Assembly: GCA_029204045.2 (NCBI GenBank)
Contig: CM055076.1
Coordinates: forward strand, 13,244,069-13,308,068
Direction: 5' to 3'
Length of the DNA: 64,000 nucleotides
DNA from: Tillandsia leiboldiana
Taxonomy: Eukaryota; Streptophyta; Magnoliopsida; Poales; Bromeliaceae
Both the position numbers and the translations under genes were made by a program. Positions 1 through 12,019 of the stretch are shown in pieces. Position 1 is the first letter of the stretch. Each line of letters opens with the position of its first letter. Below the pieces are notes generated by a model. That model was not told the origin of the DNA and ran no database searches. It worked only from the letters and a program-made list of their open reading frames with translations.

Positions 1-2819
1 CCGGATTGGCGGGTCCACAGGCGCGCGGTCCACGCACGCGCGGGGGCAGGTGCGGGGGCGGTTGGCCGTACGGGCGGGCAGGTGGGGCAGGTGGGCAGCG
101 CCACGTAGCGCCCGCTAGTTCGCGGGCGCCACCCACCGCGTTGACCGCGGGCGGGGACGCGTGGCGGCTGCGGGCGCGGCTTGCACGGCTGCCGCCTGTT
201 CGGCGACACGTGGCGGGCCCCGAGGCGGGTCGGACGAAGCAGCGGATCCCGTCCGACGGCGCGAAGTGGGCCGGGCCGCACTGTGCGCGCCCGAAACCGG
301 CGGGCCGGGCCGCACTGTGCGCGCCCGAAACCGCGCGGGCCGGGCCGGGCCGCACTGTGCGCGCCCGAAACATGGGACAAAATGGGAATTTTCCCATTTG
401 TTCCTCCAGCACTATAAATACCTGCCCGAGCCTTCTTCTTTGCCTTTTTTCTCTCAGCCCACACACCTTCTGCCCGAGCACCCTTAAGATGAAATTTTCC
501 TCTTAATGCTTGATCATCCTGCAAAGTTTCTGGATTTTTGGTGCACGCATCCCGAGGTTCTGGTTTTTACGGCGCAGTGCGACGTTGCTTTTCTTGGGTT
601 CTTCTTCGTCGCAGCGGCAGTGTGAAGGCTTCCCTGGGCTACCCCGACACTCGTTTTTGACGATTCTTGCGCCGACAGTCTCCTAACAGGTAGGGCTTCA
701 ACTTTCTTTTTGATCGCGCAGTCTCATTTTGACTCCTTGGCACGGATCCCGAGGCATTAATGTGACCCCTTTTTCTGTGAGGATTGTGAGGACAGCATCG
801 GAGTATTTTGGCCGTATCTTCGCGCACGAGCGTCAGACGGAAACGAGCTTGTACAACTTTTTCATCTACGGATCGCAAGGAACGCGCTCGTATTTTTCTT
901 GGAATTTTAAGAGATTTATTTCGAGGTGAAATTCCCTGTTTTCTCTGTGAACAGTGTACAGTCTTTTTACAGTTTTGTTGTTTGAGGGTACCACCTTGCC
1001 GAATTTTATCTTGACTTACCGAACTCAGATTTGGGCGTGCAAGCAGCCGTTTCGAAGGTATCGACGCGAGGATCGCTGTGATATTTTTCTGGGAATTTTC
1101 TGGGCATTTTCAGCAGGTGAAAATTAAGCATCTTTGGGACTGTTGTTGTATGTGATTGTGAGAGCAGTTTTTGGAATGTATGTGTAATGGTGAACTTTGT
1201 ATTGTGCCCAGGAGAGTTACGGGTGTTGCTGGACTTGTTGGAGCGAGAGATTGGTTTTATCTGGTATTTTCAGCTGTTGGGATTTGGACAGTTAGCGTTT
1301 CAGGTAGGTGGTTGTTGTACTCCTCTCCTTTGGTATGCCCACTAGGAACATCAGAGTATCCCAATGTTAGTGATACTAAGCTTATTGTTGGTAGCCTTGC
1401 ATGCACTAGGAAATTAATTAATTGATAATTAATCCATGATGATGATATTTTGGCATGATGTGGATAGTATGATTACTTCATTCAGTCGCTTAATTATTTG
1501 GACAGCATGTTTAGGGGCAGAATAGCATTTTGATGACTTTAAATTATCGATCATTCAAATGAGACTGTCACCTTGGCTTATGTTGCATTAAATTGACTAC
1601 TTGTGTAAAATAGACTAAAATACTGGGACAATTGCATGTCTAAACTGGTCACTTGGCTAAGTCACTTTTTACCGCTACACTATCTTCTGGGATTTGACTT
1701 AGGAGAAACCATGCTTTTATTTCTTTCTCCTATCATTTAGACTTCTGAGATAGAATGCTCGGGATCGAGCGAGGGCAGGGATAGTGTAGTCAGGTTGCTG
1801 GGGATTTGGGACAGTCTGGGTTTTATGACAGGGGGGTTGCGGCAACCACGGATTTTGGGTGGTTGACCGGGTTGTACTATTGCATCAGATTGGGTGAGGG
1901 GGATCGGGCTATTTTGTGGAGGGTTTTTCCCACTTGATCATGGTCACGATCCAGTCCTGCTATACAGTGATACTTGAGATACTTGTGATATGGTTACTTT
2001 ACTCGTGTGGGTCGCTCCCCTCGAGTGCCACTCCGGAGTAGGCGATTGGCATAGCGGCCAGTGAGTACTGGACCCCGAGTTCCGGTCAGTGAGTGCCGAT
2101 CTGTTAGCAGATACTTGAGACAGCAGAGCAGGAAGTACCAGTTTTACTGGTGGGTTCGATTGGGTTTATTTGGTCAGATATTGTTTCCTGATGCACTCAT
2201 ACGGTCTTTCATTTCGGTATCATATTTAGAGGCATTTTAGTGGTAGCTCGTTCATCAGCATTTTTATAGCTTACCACCTTATCTTCTCTCCTTTTTGCCT
2301 CTGGTATACTTGGTGGGCATGTCTGAGTTGAGGCTTTACCCACTAGGGGAGGCTACTGTTTCTATAGTAGTACTTACCCCCATTGTCTTTTCTTTGTTTC
2401 TTTCCCCCTGTTTTGCAGAGTCCTCTGTGGGAGTTGCTGGGCCGTCAGCAGCTGATCGAGGTAAGAGGATTGCAGATTAGATAGCGAGCCACCCGAGGGT
2501 TGTAGCTGGAGTTTTGGTGTACCCGGTTTTTCTCAGACAGCTTTTCTACTATTTCTTTTTGGGTCTGGCTTTTGCCAGCTTTTTGTATATTTGTGGTGAG
2601 CTGGGAGAGATGTTGTATTTATTTTATCAGTTGTACTTTATTTACTTCTAGCTTCTGTCTGAGATACAGTAGTTTTAGTTCAGCTCTGACTTTTATGCTC
2701 TTTTATTATTATCTCTTATATCTGAGCAAGTTACCGACGCTTCGCATATGCGGGAAATACCGCATGCACGACGGATCTGTAGACGGGCCCGGGTTCTGGT
2801 TTACACCCGGGGCGTGACA
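1..2819 (+). mobile_element. L1-family Gypsy LTR, 3' part (start lies left of window)
   Basis: This segment is the right-hand 2.8 kb of a long LTR. It opens in a GC-rich promoter block, has a TATA box (TATAAATA, 413-420), and ends in GGGGCGTGACA at 2819, the same terminus as the LTRs ending at 34250, 9571, 12742 and 38539. Its last ~400 bp (gcggatctg, cgggttctgg, acacccggggcgtgaca) match the LTRs of the gag-only element at 48187-57221 and the solo LTR at 31301-34250, so I group these as family L1. The ORFs inside it are artefacts of GC-rich DNA. Whether it is a solo LTR or the right LTR of a full element cannot be seen. Its target duplication would begin TTATC at 2820. Confidence 0.8.
268..371 (+). 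repeat. Three tandem copies of a ~35-bp GC-rich unit upstream of the TATA box
   Basis: The unit reads roughly GGGCCGCACTGTGCGCGCCC followed by GAAACC and a GGCC-rich spacer. Three copies lie end to end about 40-145 bp upstream of the TATA box at 413. The same unit occurs, also three times and in the same place relative to the TATA box, in the solo LTR at 32125-32222. This makes it a family-level promoter repeat and not a random duplication. Confidence 0.8.
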
Positions 2820-3408
2820 TTATCGGTTTGGTGCAGCCGATCTCTAGGAAACCGAAGCCCTAGTTGCGGGTTTTCTTGCTTTGGCCGACCTGCGCCGACC
2901 GCCGCCGCCGCTCCTTTCTGCCGCCCGCTGACCACCCAGGTAGCCTTTACTTGCCGAGAGCAAGGATTTAAGTATCGTGGCACTGGGTCGTGCCGAAAAC
3001 TTACTGCCACGGTACGGCAAAATGCGTGCCGCGCCGTGCTGATATGTGCCGGTCACAAAAAATACTTATGTGCCGACAAATAATGGCATGAAATATGTAT
3101 TTTCTTTAGCAACAAAATGTTCTAATTGCTTATTATGTATTTTTATCAAATCTTTTGAACTTTATTTAGAAAAAATTTACTAATTTAAAGAAAAGAGAGT
3201 TTTGAGTTGTGCCATTGGCACGGGGTTGTATCGTGCCGATATCTTGTTGACACGATACGGCACGATAGATACGGTCTGTGTCGATAGGCACTTAAATCCT
3301 TGGCCGAGAGTAATCGACCTATCCCTTGCATGGTTCAGAAACACCTTGTATAATATGCTCTCCATGGTTGCTCTCTAGGTGGCCGCAAATCCTTCTCTCC
3401 GGCCAACC
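2820..3408 (+). mobile_element. Fragment of an older LTR, left piece (host of the nested insertions)
   Basis: This GC-rich then mixed sequence lies between the LTR ending at 2819 and the LTR starting at 3409, and is interrupted by a MITE at 2961-3302. I read it as part of the same old LTR that resumes at 12743 and ends in GGGAGTGACA at 15302, because the flanks of both later insertions then join into one continuous non-coding sequence. No coding potential is seen. The assignment is inference from nesting logic. The left end of this old LTR lies outside the window. Confidence 0.5.
2961..3302. mobile_element. 342-bp hAT-type MITE, copy 1
   Basis: The element starts CAAGGATTTAAG and ends CTTAAATCCTTG, a near-perfect terminal inverted repeat. 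It is flanked by an exact 8-bp duplication, GCCGAGAG, at 2953-2960 and 3303-3310. An 8-bp target duplication with a CA..TG terminus is typical of the hAT superfamily. There is no ORF, so it is non-autonomous. The interior is rich in short GTGCCG/CGGCAC palindromes at both ends and AT-rich in the middle. A second copy of identical length lies at 17238-17579. Confidence 0.9.
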
Positions 3409-5919
3409 TGTGGTGTCCCGGTTGCCCGTGTGGCTTGACCGCATGCTTGGCGGCGAGAAAATACCTATTATTGGTGTAAGGGGTGCATTGTGCATCAAAC
3501 GGATGCCAAAAACGAACTCAGCGCGAAAACGATCAAAAATTGCTATTTTCGGGCGACAAAATGGCTTCCGGGTGTAATTTCCACTGTGCGCGGATCTGTG
3601 GTTCTTTGCGGTGCACCGGGCGCACCGATTTCCTCCCAGGACACGCGACAGGAGGTGGTTGGCGCCGCCCTGCCACACGACGCGCACACGTTGGGCAGGG
3701 CGTGCGCACGTAGGGGAGCAGCGAGGTGCGCATCCCCGCGCACCGCCACGCGGCGCCCTCCCATTGGAGGGTGCCCACCTACCAGGGGCGGCCGCGTTGC
3801 CCCATCCGGGCCGCCCGGATGGGCGCCACGTAGCCACCCCCGCGTCGGACCCGAGCCGAGGCTGGGCTCGTCCCAGTACTGTGCCCCGCACAGTAAGTCT
3901 CTCTCTTTTCTTTTCTTTTTCCTTTTCTTCTTCTTCCTCCTCTATAAAGCTCCTTCTTCCAGCTCCTCCCTCTTTTGAAGACTTTCACCCTTGGGCACTC
4001 TCAAAGAGCATCCTTACCATCATCTTCTTCATCTTCACCAGCAAAGAGGAGGACTCAAGAAGCTCCATCTCCATCATCTTCTCCAAGAAGCAAGCCCCAC
4101 CATTGCTGCAGTTTGTGAACTTCTCCGTCACGTTTCAGTGCAAAAATTCCCCAGGGCTCATTTCTTGGAGTTTTAAGCTCATTTTTGGTTCCGCGTCTTC
4201 ATAAGAGGTAGGCCTACAACTTTGGTATTCAACTCCCCCCTTGGATCATGAGATTTTTAAAAGTTTTTGAGCCATCTTTGGGACCCTTTGTTTCAGCCTG
4301 GAAATTTGGACAACCCTCAGTGTTTTGGCTTTTCTGGACAGTAGGATGAGAGTTTTGGAGTGATTTTTGTTGGAAAATTTTCTACACTCGAAGCTTTTCA
4401 ACTTTGGTATGTATCATTCCACCTAGATCTGAGTTTTTATTGGGGTTTATTTACCATCTTTGGAACACTTTGCTGCATTCGTGCACAAATTGAACTTGTT
4501 GGATAGTTCATAATATTTATGGGTTTTCTTCTTCATTTGTGCATGGAATTGGGAGTTCTTTAGCTCGATTTCTATCTACTCTCGACAAGGAATCCAATGG
4601 CATCTCTCTTGCTGGATTTGGAGCACATTTGACCAGGTAACTTTAATGATCTTCCCAGCTCTGTTTTAAGGTTTACAGTAGTGCAGATTTTGGTTTATTC
4701 CTTGAGCATTGAGCCTTTGTATGAGGATAACTATGAGAATATAATATTAGGTCTTTTTCAGTATTTCAAAGTATGAATATCTTTTTAAGTTGTAGATGAG
4801 CAAATTTCCTATTGAAACCTGTGAGAAATTCCCTATGGATTGACCCCTATAATTTTGTGAACTTCATGATAAAATTGATTCCCTATTTTTGGACAGCAAG
4901 TGCATAGTTATGGTTTTGTTTAACAAAAAGGGGTTTAGGATGAGTTTATGATGCTTGGGAAAGGTTTATTTGATTATGGACACATAAATACTACTGTTTG
5001 GAGCTTCCCTTGGACTTGTATAATGCAGAATTTTTATCCCCTTAATCCCCAAGTTCATGCTGAAATTCTGGAATTTGATTGCGCAGCGTGTAGTATTTCG
5101 GCGATTGCGCTCAATCCGAGGGGCGGATTGGGTTGATTCTCGTGGCATCAGAATTCTGAGAGACTAAGCTTTCTACACGCCAAAATTCAGCTTGATCAGG
5201 CATCGGATCGTCAAGTTCCAGCTGGGTTGGTTTGCCTCCAAAATCGGCGAGCGGTTCTCCAATTCTATCCTTATAGTGAGCATGCATGATTTGAATGTAC
5301 AACTCGTGTATTTATTATATTGATTGAAGCTTACATGATGAACTTTACATGTTATTGTGGATTGAGAACTTGTATGCTTAAGTTACCATGATGCTTATTA
5401 GAGCCTATATGATGAATGATGCATGTTAATGAATGATGCATGTTATGTAAATGAGAGCTTTACGTTGAGATGAACCATGCATTAGGAATGAGAATCACAT
5501 GTTAAAATGAACCATGCTTGTGAGGACCCGGAAATTCCCACGTTTGGATTACTGTTGGATCTGCGGCTTCTGGAGACCCGTGTTGGGTGTTAGAGGTGTT
5601 TGCGCGCATATTGGACCCAAGATTTGGACTCGGCATGAAAAATGGATCAAGTTTGCCTTCCCGGGAATTTTTGAGAAATTTTAGAAGTGGAATTTGGCAA
5701 ATCGGACTTCGGATTTGGATTCAGCGCGCGAAAACGGTCAAGATGGACTATTTACTTGTATTTTTCGGAGCCCGGATGACCCGGCACGGATTTCGAGGTG
5801 ATTTGGTACTGTTCCGGCCGCCGGAGGGGCGCCGGCGGCGGCGGCGGGCGGCGGAGCGCGGCGGCTGGCGGCGGCGGAGACGCGCGGTCCACCGCGGAGG
5901 CGTGCACCCGGGGGCTGGC

Positions 5920-6227
5920 CACGTGGCGGCTCCCAGTTGGCGGGCGCAGTGGGCGCGGTCCGCGGGATTGGCGCGGGTGCACGGTGGACCGGGGTTGGAC
6001 ACGTGGCAGATCGGGGTTGGTGCGGCGTTGTGCGCGCGGTCCACGGTGCGGGGAGCTGGTACCTCGGGCCGCGTGCCCGACAGGCACGCGTGGGCGCACG
6101 TGGGGCGCGGCGTGGGCGCGTTGACCCGAGGCTCCCGGTGTGGAGGCCACGTGTCGTCGCGGGGTTCGGCCACGTGGCGCATGGCTGTTGGCCCCAAACA
6201 GCTGTTTGCTGTTTGGGTGTTCACGTG
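5920..6227 (+). promoter_or_regulatory. Array of six G-boxes (CACGTG) upstream of the LTR TATA box
   Basis: Perfect CACGTG hexamers lie at 5920, 6000, 6097, 6148, 6171 and 6222, most inside the longer motif CACGTGGC or its complement, in a very GC-rich block. The TATA box CTATAAATAG follows at 6351-6360. CACGTGGC is the classic plant G-box/ABRE core bound by bZIP and bHLH factors. That these sites act on LTR transcription is inference. Confidence 0.7.
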
Positions 6228-8167
6228 GCGGCCTGGGGTTTTTCCGGGCGTGAACAGTAACGGGCCGGGCCCGTTACTGTAGCAGCCCGGAAGTACCGGG
6301 CGCCCGAAACTTTGGGCCAAAAGCCCAAAAGGTGGATTTTCGGGCTGGGCCTATAAATAGCTGGCTTGCTTGGGCTTTTTGCCCCCTTTCCCGAGCTCCC
6401 CTGCCCATAGCCCCTTTAGCAAAGTTGGAGATCTTCATCTTGCGCATCTTCTGGCAGAGGCCCGGATTTTTTGGAAGCCGCGGCGTCGACGACTTCGGCA
6501 TCGGAGCGCAGTGTGGCGATCTTTCATCGGAGGCCCGTTATCGTCGCAGTTCGATCTGAGATGTCCACAGAGCTACTCCGTCAGTATTTTTGGACGATTT
6601 TTGCGGCGTTGGAATCACGAGAGGTACGTCTTCGACTTTCGTGTTGATCATCTTGCTGGGTTCAGAGTTTATGACACGGTTTTCGAGGCATTTCTAAGCC
6701 GCTGTTTTCTGGTGGAGTTTTTGGACAGCGGCCCCTTGCCGGAATTTTATCTCCGCAACCGAGTGTCGGATCGAGATGAGCCTATACACTTTTTGGATCT
6801 ACTCGTCGCAAGGATTATCATCATATTTTTCTTGGATTTTTCCGAGACCTTCCCGGAGGTATACTATTCCTCTCTTGTCTGTGTTTGAGTTTACAGTTGT
6901 ATGGTTGTGAGTGTTTGCGCACCTGAACTGTGGAATTTGTAAATTGGCCTACGGGGCTCCGAATTGGACGTGCAGGTACCCGTTTCGAAGGTATCGACGC
7001 GAGGATCGCAGCAGTATTTTTATTGGAATTTTTGGAGTTCGTTTTACAGGTGAAAATTTCGCTTTAAGAGGACTGTTCCCAGCAGATTTGTGATACTTGG
7101 ATTTTATGGAATTAAGTGTAACTTTGGGTTGTATTTTTGTGCCAGGAGGTATTGATCATTGTCCCTGTACTGTTGGATTGGTGGGTGTGTAGAGATATCT
7201 GTTTCTGGACTATCTCAGCTGTGGAACTCCGGACAGTTAGCATTTTCAGGTGGGTGGCCTTGTCTCCAAGATTGATGGACTGTGCTTTAAATCTGCTATA
7301 GTAGGACTATGCATGATAGTGAAATGCTTATGCAGCATGTTAGAATGTAGGAATTGCTATTCCTTGTATTATCTGATGGTATTGTCATCTCCTTGCTTTC
7401 TACCATCTGTAAGTTATAGTTATTGGAACTTGACCTAGCACCCCGTCATATGTTGCATGTGTAACCAGACTAGTAGAAAACCCTCACTTGGGCTAGGGTT
7501 ATTTCTGCTTTAGACATCCACACTTCTACTTTCCTGGACATAGTGTTCTTCCTCGCCCGGGTAGTGGGCCGAGTGGTCAGGAGTTATCTTTTAGTGCGGG
7601 TTGCATGTTACACTCGTGCTTGGGAGCAGAGTGGAGTCTGGTAGATGTAGTTGGATGTTCATCTGTAGCGGGAGCTGTTTGGGTAGACGGCGGTCCCGAG
7701 ATGTTTTATTCTCTTGTTTTATCTGTCGCCGCTGTGTTAGTGGCAGCGGTATATCAGTGTTAGCAGGACCTTAAACCCAGAACCTTTTTGGACACACATG
7801 ATTTTTGTCAACCAAATGGTTTCTTCCAAGCATCGTAGGGTCGCCGGAGTCTGTTCTTGTTTGATTGGACGAAGGCATTAGCCCTTCGAGGCTTGGATAT
7901 AAAACTTGGTTTCAACTGTTTTCCTAAAAAGAACTAAAAATCATTAAATATGGATTTCGTACAGATCAGATGGCTTCAGTAAGAAATGTCACCTTTTTCT
8001 TATAAATTAACCACCCGAGATGATTCGAGTGGTCTGGGTTCTAAGGTCTGCCTTCTTCTTGGGACGAGAACAACGAGAGGCTATGCCTAGAGCCTGTTCT
8101 TGTTTGATTTGGGTTGTAGGTTCTAGCCTTTCGGTGTTCCCGGACCCTTCATTGAGTCAGTGGTTGA

Positions 8168-8310
8168 GATGTTCGGCCTGTTTGGCCTGTTGAGTCAGCT
8201 GTTCGCAGTGGATGCGATGTTGGCCTGTTGAGGCAGTTGTTCGCAGTAGATGCGACGTTTGGCCTGTTTGGCCTGTTGAGACAGTTTCTCGCAGTGGATG
8301 CGACTTTGTG
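8168..8310 (+). repeat. Degenerate tandem repeat, ~55-60 bp unit, three copies
   Basis: Three successive units contain TTGGCCTGTTGAG, then CAG, then TTCGCAGTGGATGCGA. The repeat lies inside the transcribed part of the solo LTR 5519-9571. It is a local minisatellite with no coding meaning. Confidence 0.7.
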
Positions 8311-9571
8311 CTATGAGTTGGTAGAGTGTGATCTAGAGGTTGTTTTTCCTGATTTAGTGGTGGAGGTGGTTCTCCCACTTAGCCTTGAGGATCTTAGGGT
8401 TCTGGCAGATCGAGTCGTGGAGGTTTCCCGACTCAGCCATGGTCGTGCATTATCAGATTGAGTCGTTGAGGGTTCTCCGACTTAGCTGTTTGAGTCGAGG
8501 TTCTTTTTCCGACTGAGTTGTGTTTTGAGCTTGGAGTTACCGATCTGTTTGATCGTGGATCATAGCCTGCATGAGCCACATTTGGCTTGACAGAGATACT
8601 TTACAGAGATACTTGATATGGGTTACTTATTGACTCGAGCGGGTCGCTCCCCTCGAGTGCCACTCCGGAGTAGGCGAGACCGGGCTGTTGTACCGGCGAG
8701 AGTTTGAGCTTTTCTTTTGCGACTTGTCATCGCATTTGTCCCTCTGGCTGTGCTTGTGTTGGCAGTCATGGACGTCCTACGTAAGTCCGCTCCTCCGGGA
8801 CGTAACGGCAGTAGGTTGGCGCAGGCTTGACTGGACCCGAGGAGGCAGTCAGTTCAGATTGGGTGATCAGAGATGAGTGTTAGTTGTGGCATCGTGTTCT
8901 TTCTGTTCCACTCTTTGAGCATCTAGATAGAGGCATAGTAGCTGTAGAGTTTACTTTTCCCAGCTTTCCTTACAGCACTGCTTTTGTTACTTTATGCCTC
9001 TAGTGGACTTAGTGGGCAGACCGTCGGGCTTGTTGGCGGCACCCACTGAGAACTACTTGGGACGTAGTTCTCACACCCGTCGTGGTGTCTTTTCCCACAG
9101 GAACTTCTACTCCAGTTCCTGTTGTTCCTGTTGCTGATCCTTCTGACCGAGGCGAGGGAGTCGCGAGCTAGTTCCCTACCCGTCGTTGGAGTGTAGCGGT
9201 ACCCCTTCAGAGGAGAGCTTCAGTAGATTAGTTATTTTATTTTCCTCCTTGAGAGAGACTGTTGTAGTAAGGATTGTTATGTATTGAGAGCCTGTACACT
9301 GATGTATTTATTGGAGATACCTCCCGGTTGAGTTCTGAGTTTGTATATGAGGATATTGTATGATTATCATTGTTGGGAGAAGGACATTGTTGTATTATTT
9401 CCAGTCGTACAGTGATTGATTTAGTTATACAGCAGATTTTTATTTATAGCTCTGATATCTGTTTAGCTGTAGTACTTTTCTTGCAGGTAGGACGCTTCGC
9501 CTATGCGGGTTTGGCATAGGTGGCGGATCTGTTGGCGAGCCGGGTCGCAGTTTCGACCCCGGGGCGTGACA

Positions 9572-9720
9572 ATGCTTATGATTGAGATTCATATGTTGAG
9601 ATAAACCATGCTTGTAAATGAAAGCTTCATGTTGAGATAAACCATGCTTGTGATTGGGAGCTTCATGTTGAGATAAACCATTCTTTAGGATTGAGAGTTT
9701 CATGATGGAAGTGTTCATGC
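9572..9720 (+). repeat. ~40-bp minisatellite (AACCATGCTT...GCTTCATGTTGAGAT) split by the solo LTR
   Basis: Tandem units containing TTCATGTTGAGATAAACCAT repeat three to four times here. Similar but more diverged units lie just left of the solo LTR, around 5395-5518 (GAACCATGCTTG, GAGAATCACATG). The solo LTR 5519-9571 therefore landed inside this small array of the host L2 LTR. Confidence 0.65.
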
Positions 9721-11033
9721 TATATGATTGAGAGCTTGCATGATTATGTTCTACACACTAGTTTGATTAAGAATATGTTGAATGAAATGATTCCTTCTTG
9801 TTGTATGTGTAGCAACTTGTATGATAGAATTAGTAGTCTAATTATTGCATTTAACAATGAATTATTGAAACTTTGACCTAGCACCCCGTCGTATGTTGCA
9901 TGTATTAACCAGACTAGTAGAAAACCCTCACTTGGGCTAGCTTCTTTTATGCTTTAGACATCCTCATACTTTACATTCTTTTTCCCTGGACATAGAGTTT
10001 TCCTCGCCCGGTTAGTGGGCTGAGTGGTCGGGATTCCTTTTAGTGTAGGATGCATGTTGCGCTCGTGCTTGGGGGCCGAGTGGAGTCTAATAGCTGTGGT
10101 TAGTCTTGTACTCGTGTTAGGAACCGTTTGGGTAAACGGTGGTCACGGGTCGTCGAGTTTTCTCCGATCAGTTTGTCGCCACAGAGTTTGTGGCAGTAGT
10201 GTACTTGTGATTTAAGGACCTTGGACCCAGAATCTTTTTGGACACACATGATTTTAGTAAACCAATTTTTCCTTCCAAATGTAGAAGGGTCGCTGGAAAC
10301 TGTTCTTCTTTGATTGGGTAAAGGCATTAGCCCTTCGGGGTTTGGGAATAAAACTTGTCTTCTAATTGATTTTTTTAAAAGAACTAAAATTCATTAAAAT
10401 GTGTTTCTCAAATCAAGATGTTTTTATAAAAAGGAAACTACTTTCAGTCCTCACCCCGAGCGGGTTCAAGTAAAAATGGATTTCGGTAATAAATATCACA
10501 TTTTCTTATAAACTTCCTCACCCGAGAGGGTTCGAGTGATCTGGGTTCCAAGGGCTGTTTTTCATCCTCGGGTCTAGAACAACCCTAGATCCTGTTCTTG
10601 TTTGATTTGGGTTGTAGGTACTAGTCTTTCAGGGTTTTCGGGCCCTTCGTTGTCGTCGGCAGTGGAGTATCTCCGGCCTGTGAGTTTTAGCATGTTGAGT
10701 TTGATGTCCTGATTTGGGAGCCGTTGGGTTGACGGTGGTCCCGACTGTTGAGTACCTCCAGCCAGTGGGTTAGCGTTGTGAGTTGGACATTGTCGATCTG
10801 ATTGATCGCAGATTTGGACTATAGCCTGCATGAGCCATATGGAGCTCGACAGAGATGCGCGGATACTTTCCTCGGTAGGGTCGCTCCTCTCGAGTGCCGC
10901 TCCGAAGCTGGGCCTGTTACTTTGCTATCGCGACTTGTCGATGCTGACCTCGTTGACTGGGCCCTTTTTGGGCAGTCTTAGATGCCCTACGTAATTCCTG
11001 TCCCGGTGTGGATGTGTGGTAGTAGGTGGGCGC

Positions 11034-12019
11034 CAAGGTTCGAAGTGCCGTGGCACGGGGGCGTGCCGCTCGCCGCCTGGCACGGTACGGTACCGGCACG
11101 CCCCCGTGCCGACACGTGGCACGCTTGCGTGCCGATGGATACGCATGACCTCTCAGTGGCACGCTCTGGCACGGCTTTTTTTTGTTTTTTTTGTTCCCAA
11201 TAAGCTCTTATAATATTGTTTTGAACTGTTTAGTCAAAAAATTATGAATATTGACTATATATAGCTTACTACACTTACCAATTGACATACTGATAATTAT
11301 TTTTAATATATAAAGTACAACTATATCTCATAGAGAATAGAAATAACAATATAATAAATAAATTCTAAATAGAAATAACTATATCTCATAGAGAATAGAA
11401 ATAACTATATCTTATAGAGAATAAAAATTATGAATATTGACTATATATAGCTTATTACACTCACCAATTAACATACTTGTTAGTTGTGACTCAAAATCAG
11501 AATCGCTTCGATATTATGATTCAGGTTCGCCGACGGCTTCGCGGTGCGACTTCGAAATTTTGTGGTACGGATCCGATCCGCTAAGGAAAAACCCTAATTT
11601 CTCTTTTATTTGCCCTAGAAACTGTGCACATGTGATACCTTTTAAAAAAAAAAACAAAAAAATTACTATGCATTACTGTACACATGTGACTAAAAAAAAA
11701 AAAAAAAAAAAAAAAAAGAAAAAAGAAAAAACACCTAACTATGCCTGTTTTAAAAAATACAGAAAAAATTCTAAAGAAAAAACAAAAAAAAAAAAAACAA
11801 AAAAAAAAAAAAAAAATGGAAAACGGGCCGTGCCGGCCGGCACGGGCTGGCACGGCTCGCGATACCCCTCAGGGTATCGCTCTGTCTCGAGCGATACCCT
11901 GGGGTATCGCTCGAGACAGGGGGGGGTGCGAGACCCCCCCCCCTGTACCGTGCCCCTCTTTGAGGGGCACGGTACGTGCCGCCCGTGCCGGCCCGGCACG
12001 GGCGGCACTTGATTCCTTG
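11034..12019. mobile_element. 986-bp hAT-type non-autonomous element, long relative of the 342-bp MITE
   Basis: It starts CAAGGTTCGAAGTGCC and ends GGCACTTGATTCCTTG and is flanked by the exact 8-bp duplication GTGGGCGC (11026-11033 and 12020-12027). The uninterrupted site is visible in the sister LTR near 8812. The ends carry many GTGCCG/GGCACG palindromes like the 342-bp MITEs. The interior has three AT-rich repeats of AACTATATCTCATAGAGAAT (about 11320-11420), long A-runs (11690-11815), and a GC-rich nested palindrome with GATACCC/GGGTATC arms (about 11870-11935). No transposase is present. The ORFs through the A-runs are spurious. Confidence 0.85.

Larger units (their letters stand above)
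5519..9571 (+). mobile_element. L2-family giant solo LTR (4053 bp) with target duplication ATGCT
   Basis: The sequence begins TGTGAGGACCCGG, ends GGGGCGTGACA, and is bounded by ATGCT at 5514-5518 and 9572-9576. There is no primer binding site, gag or pol within it. It is therefore a clean solo LTR inserted in the L2 LTR 3409-12742. It holds a GC-rich promoter block with six G-boxes, a TATA box (6352-6358), and transcribed-region blocks shared with the other L2 copy, such as the Cys-codon-free stretch around 7551 (CCTCGCCCGGGTAGTGG). Four kilobases is exceptionally long for an LTR. Confidence 0.9.

Noticed and set aside
5587..6320. Overlapping Arg/Gly-rich ORFs on both strands
   Set aside because: Same reason: GC-rich U3 of the L2 solo LTR with G-box array; no conserved protein family.
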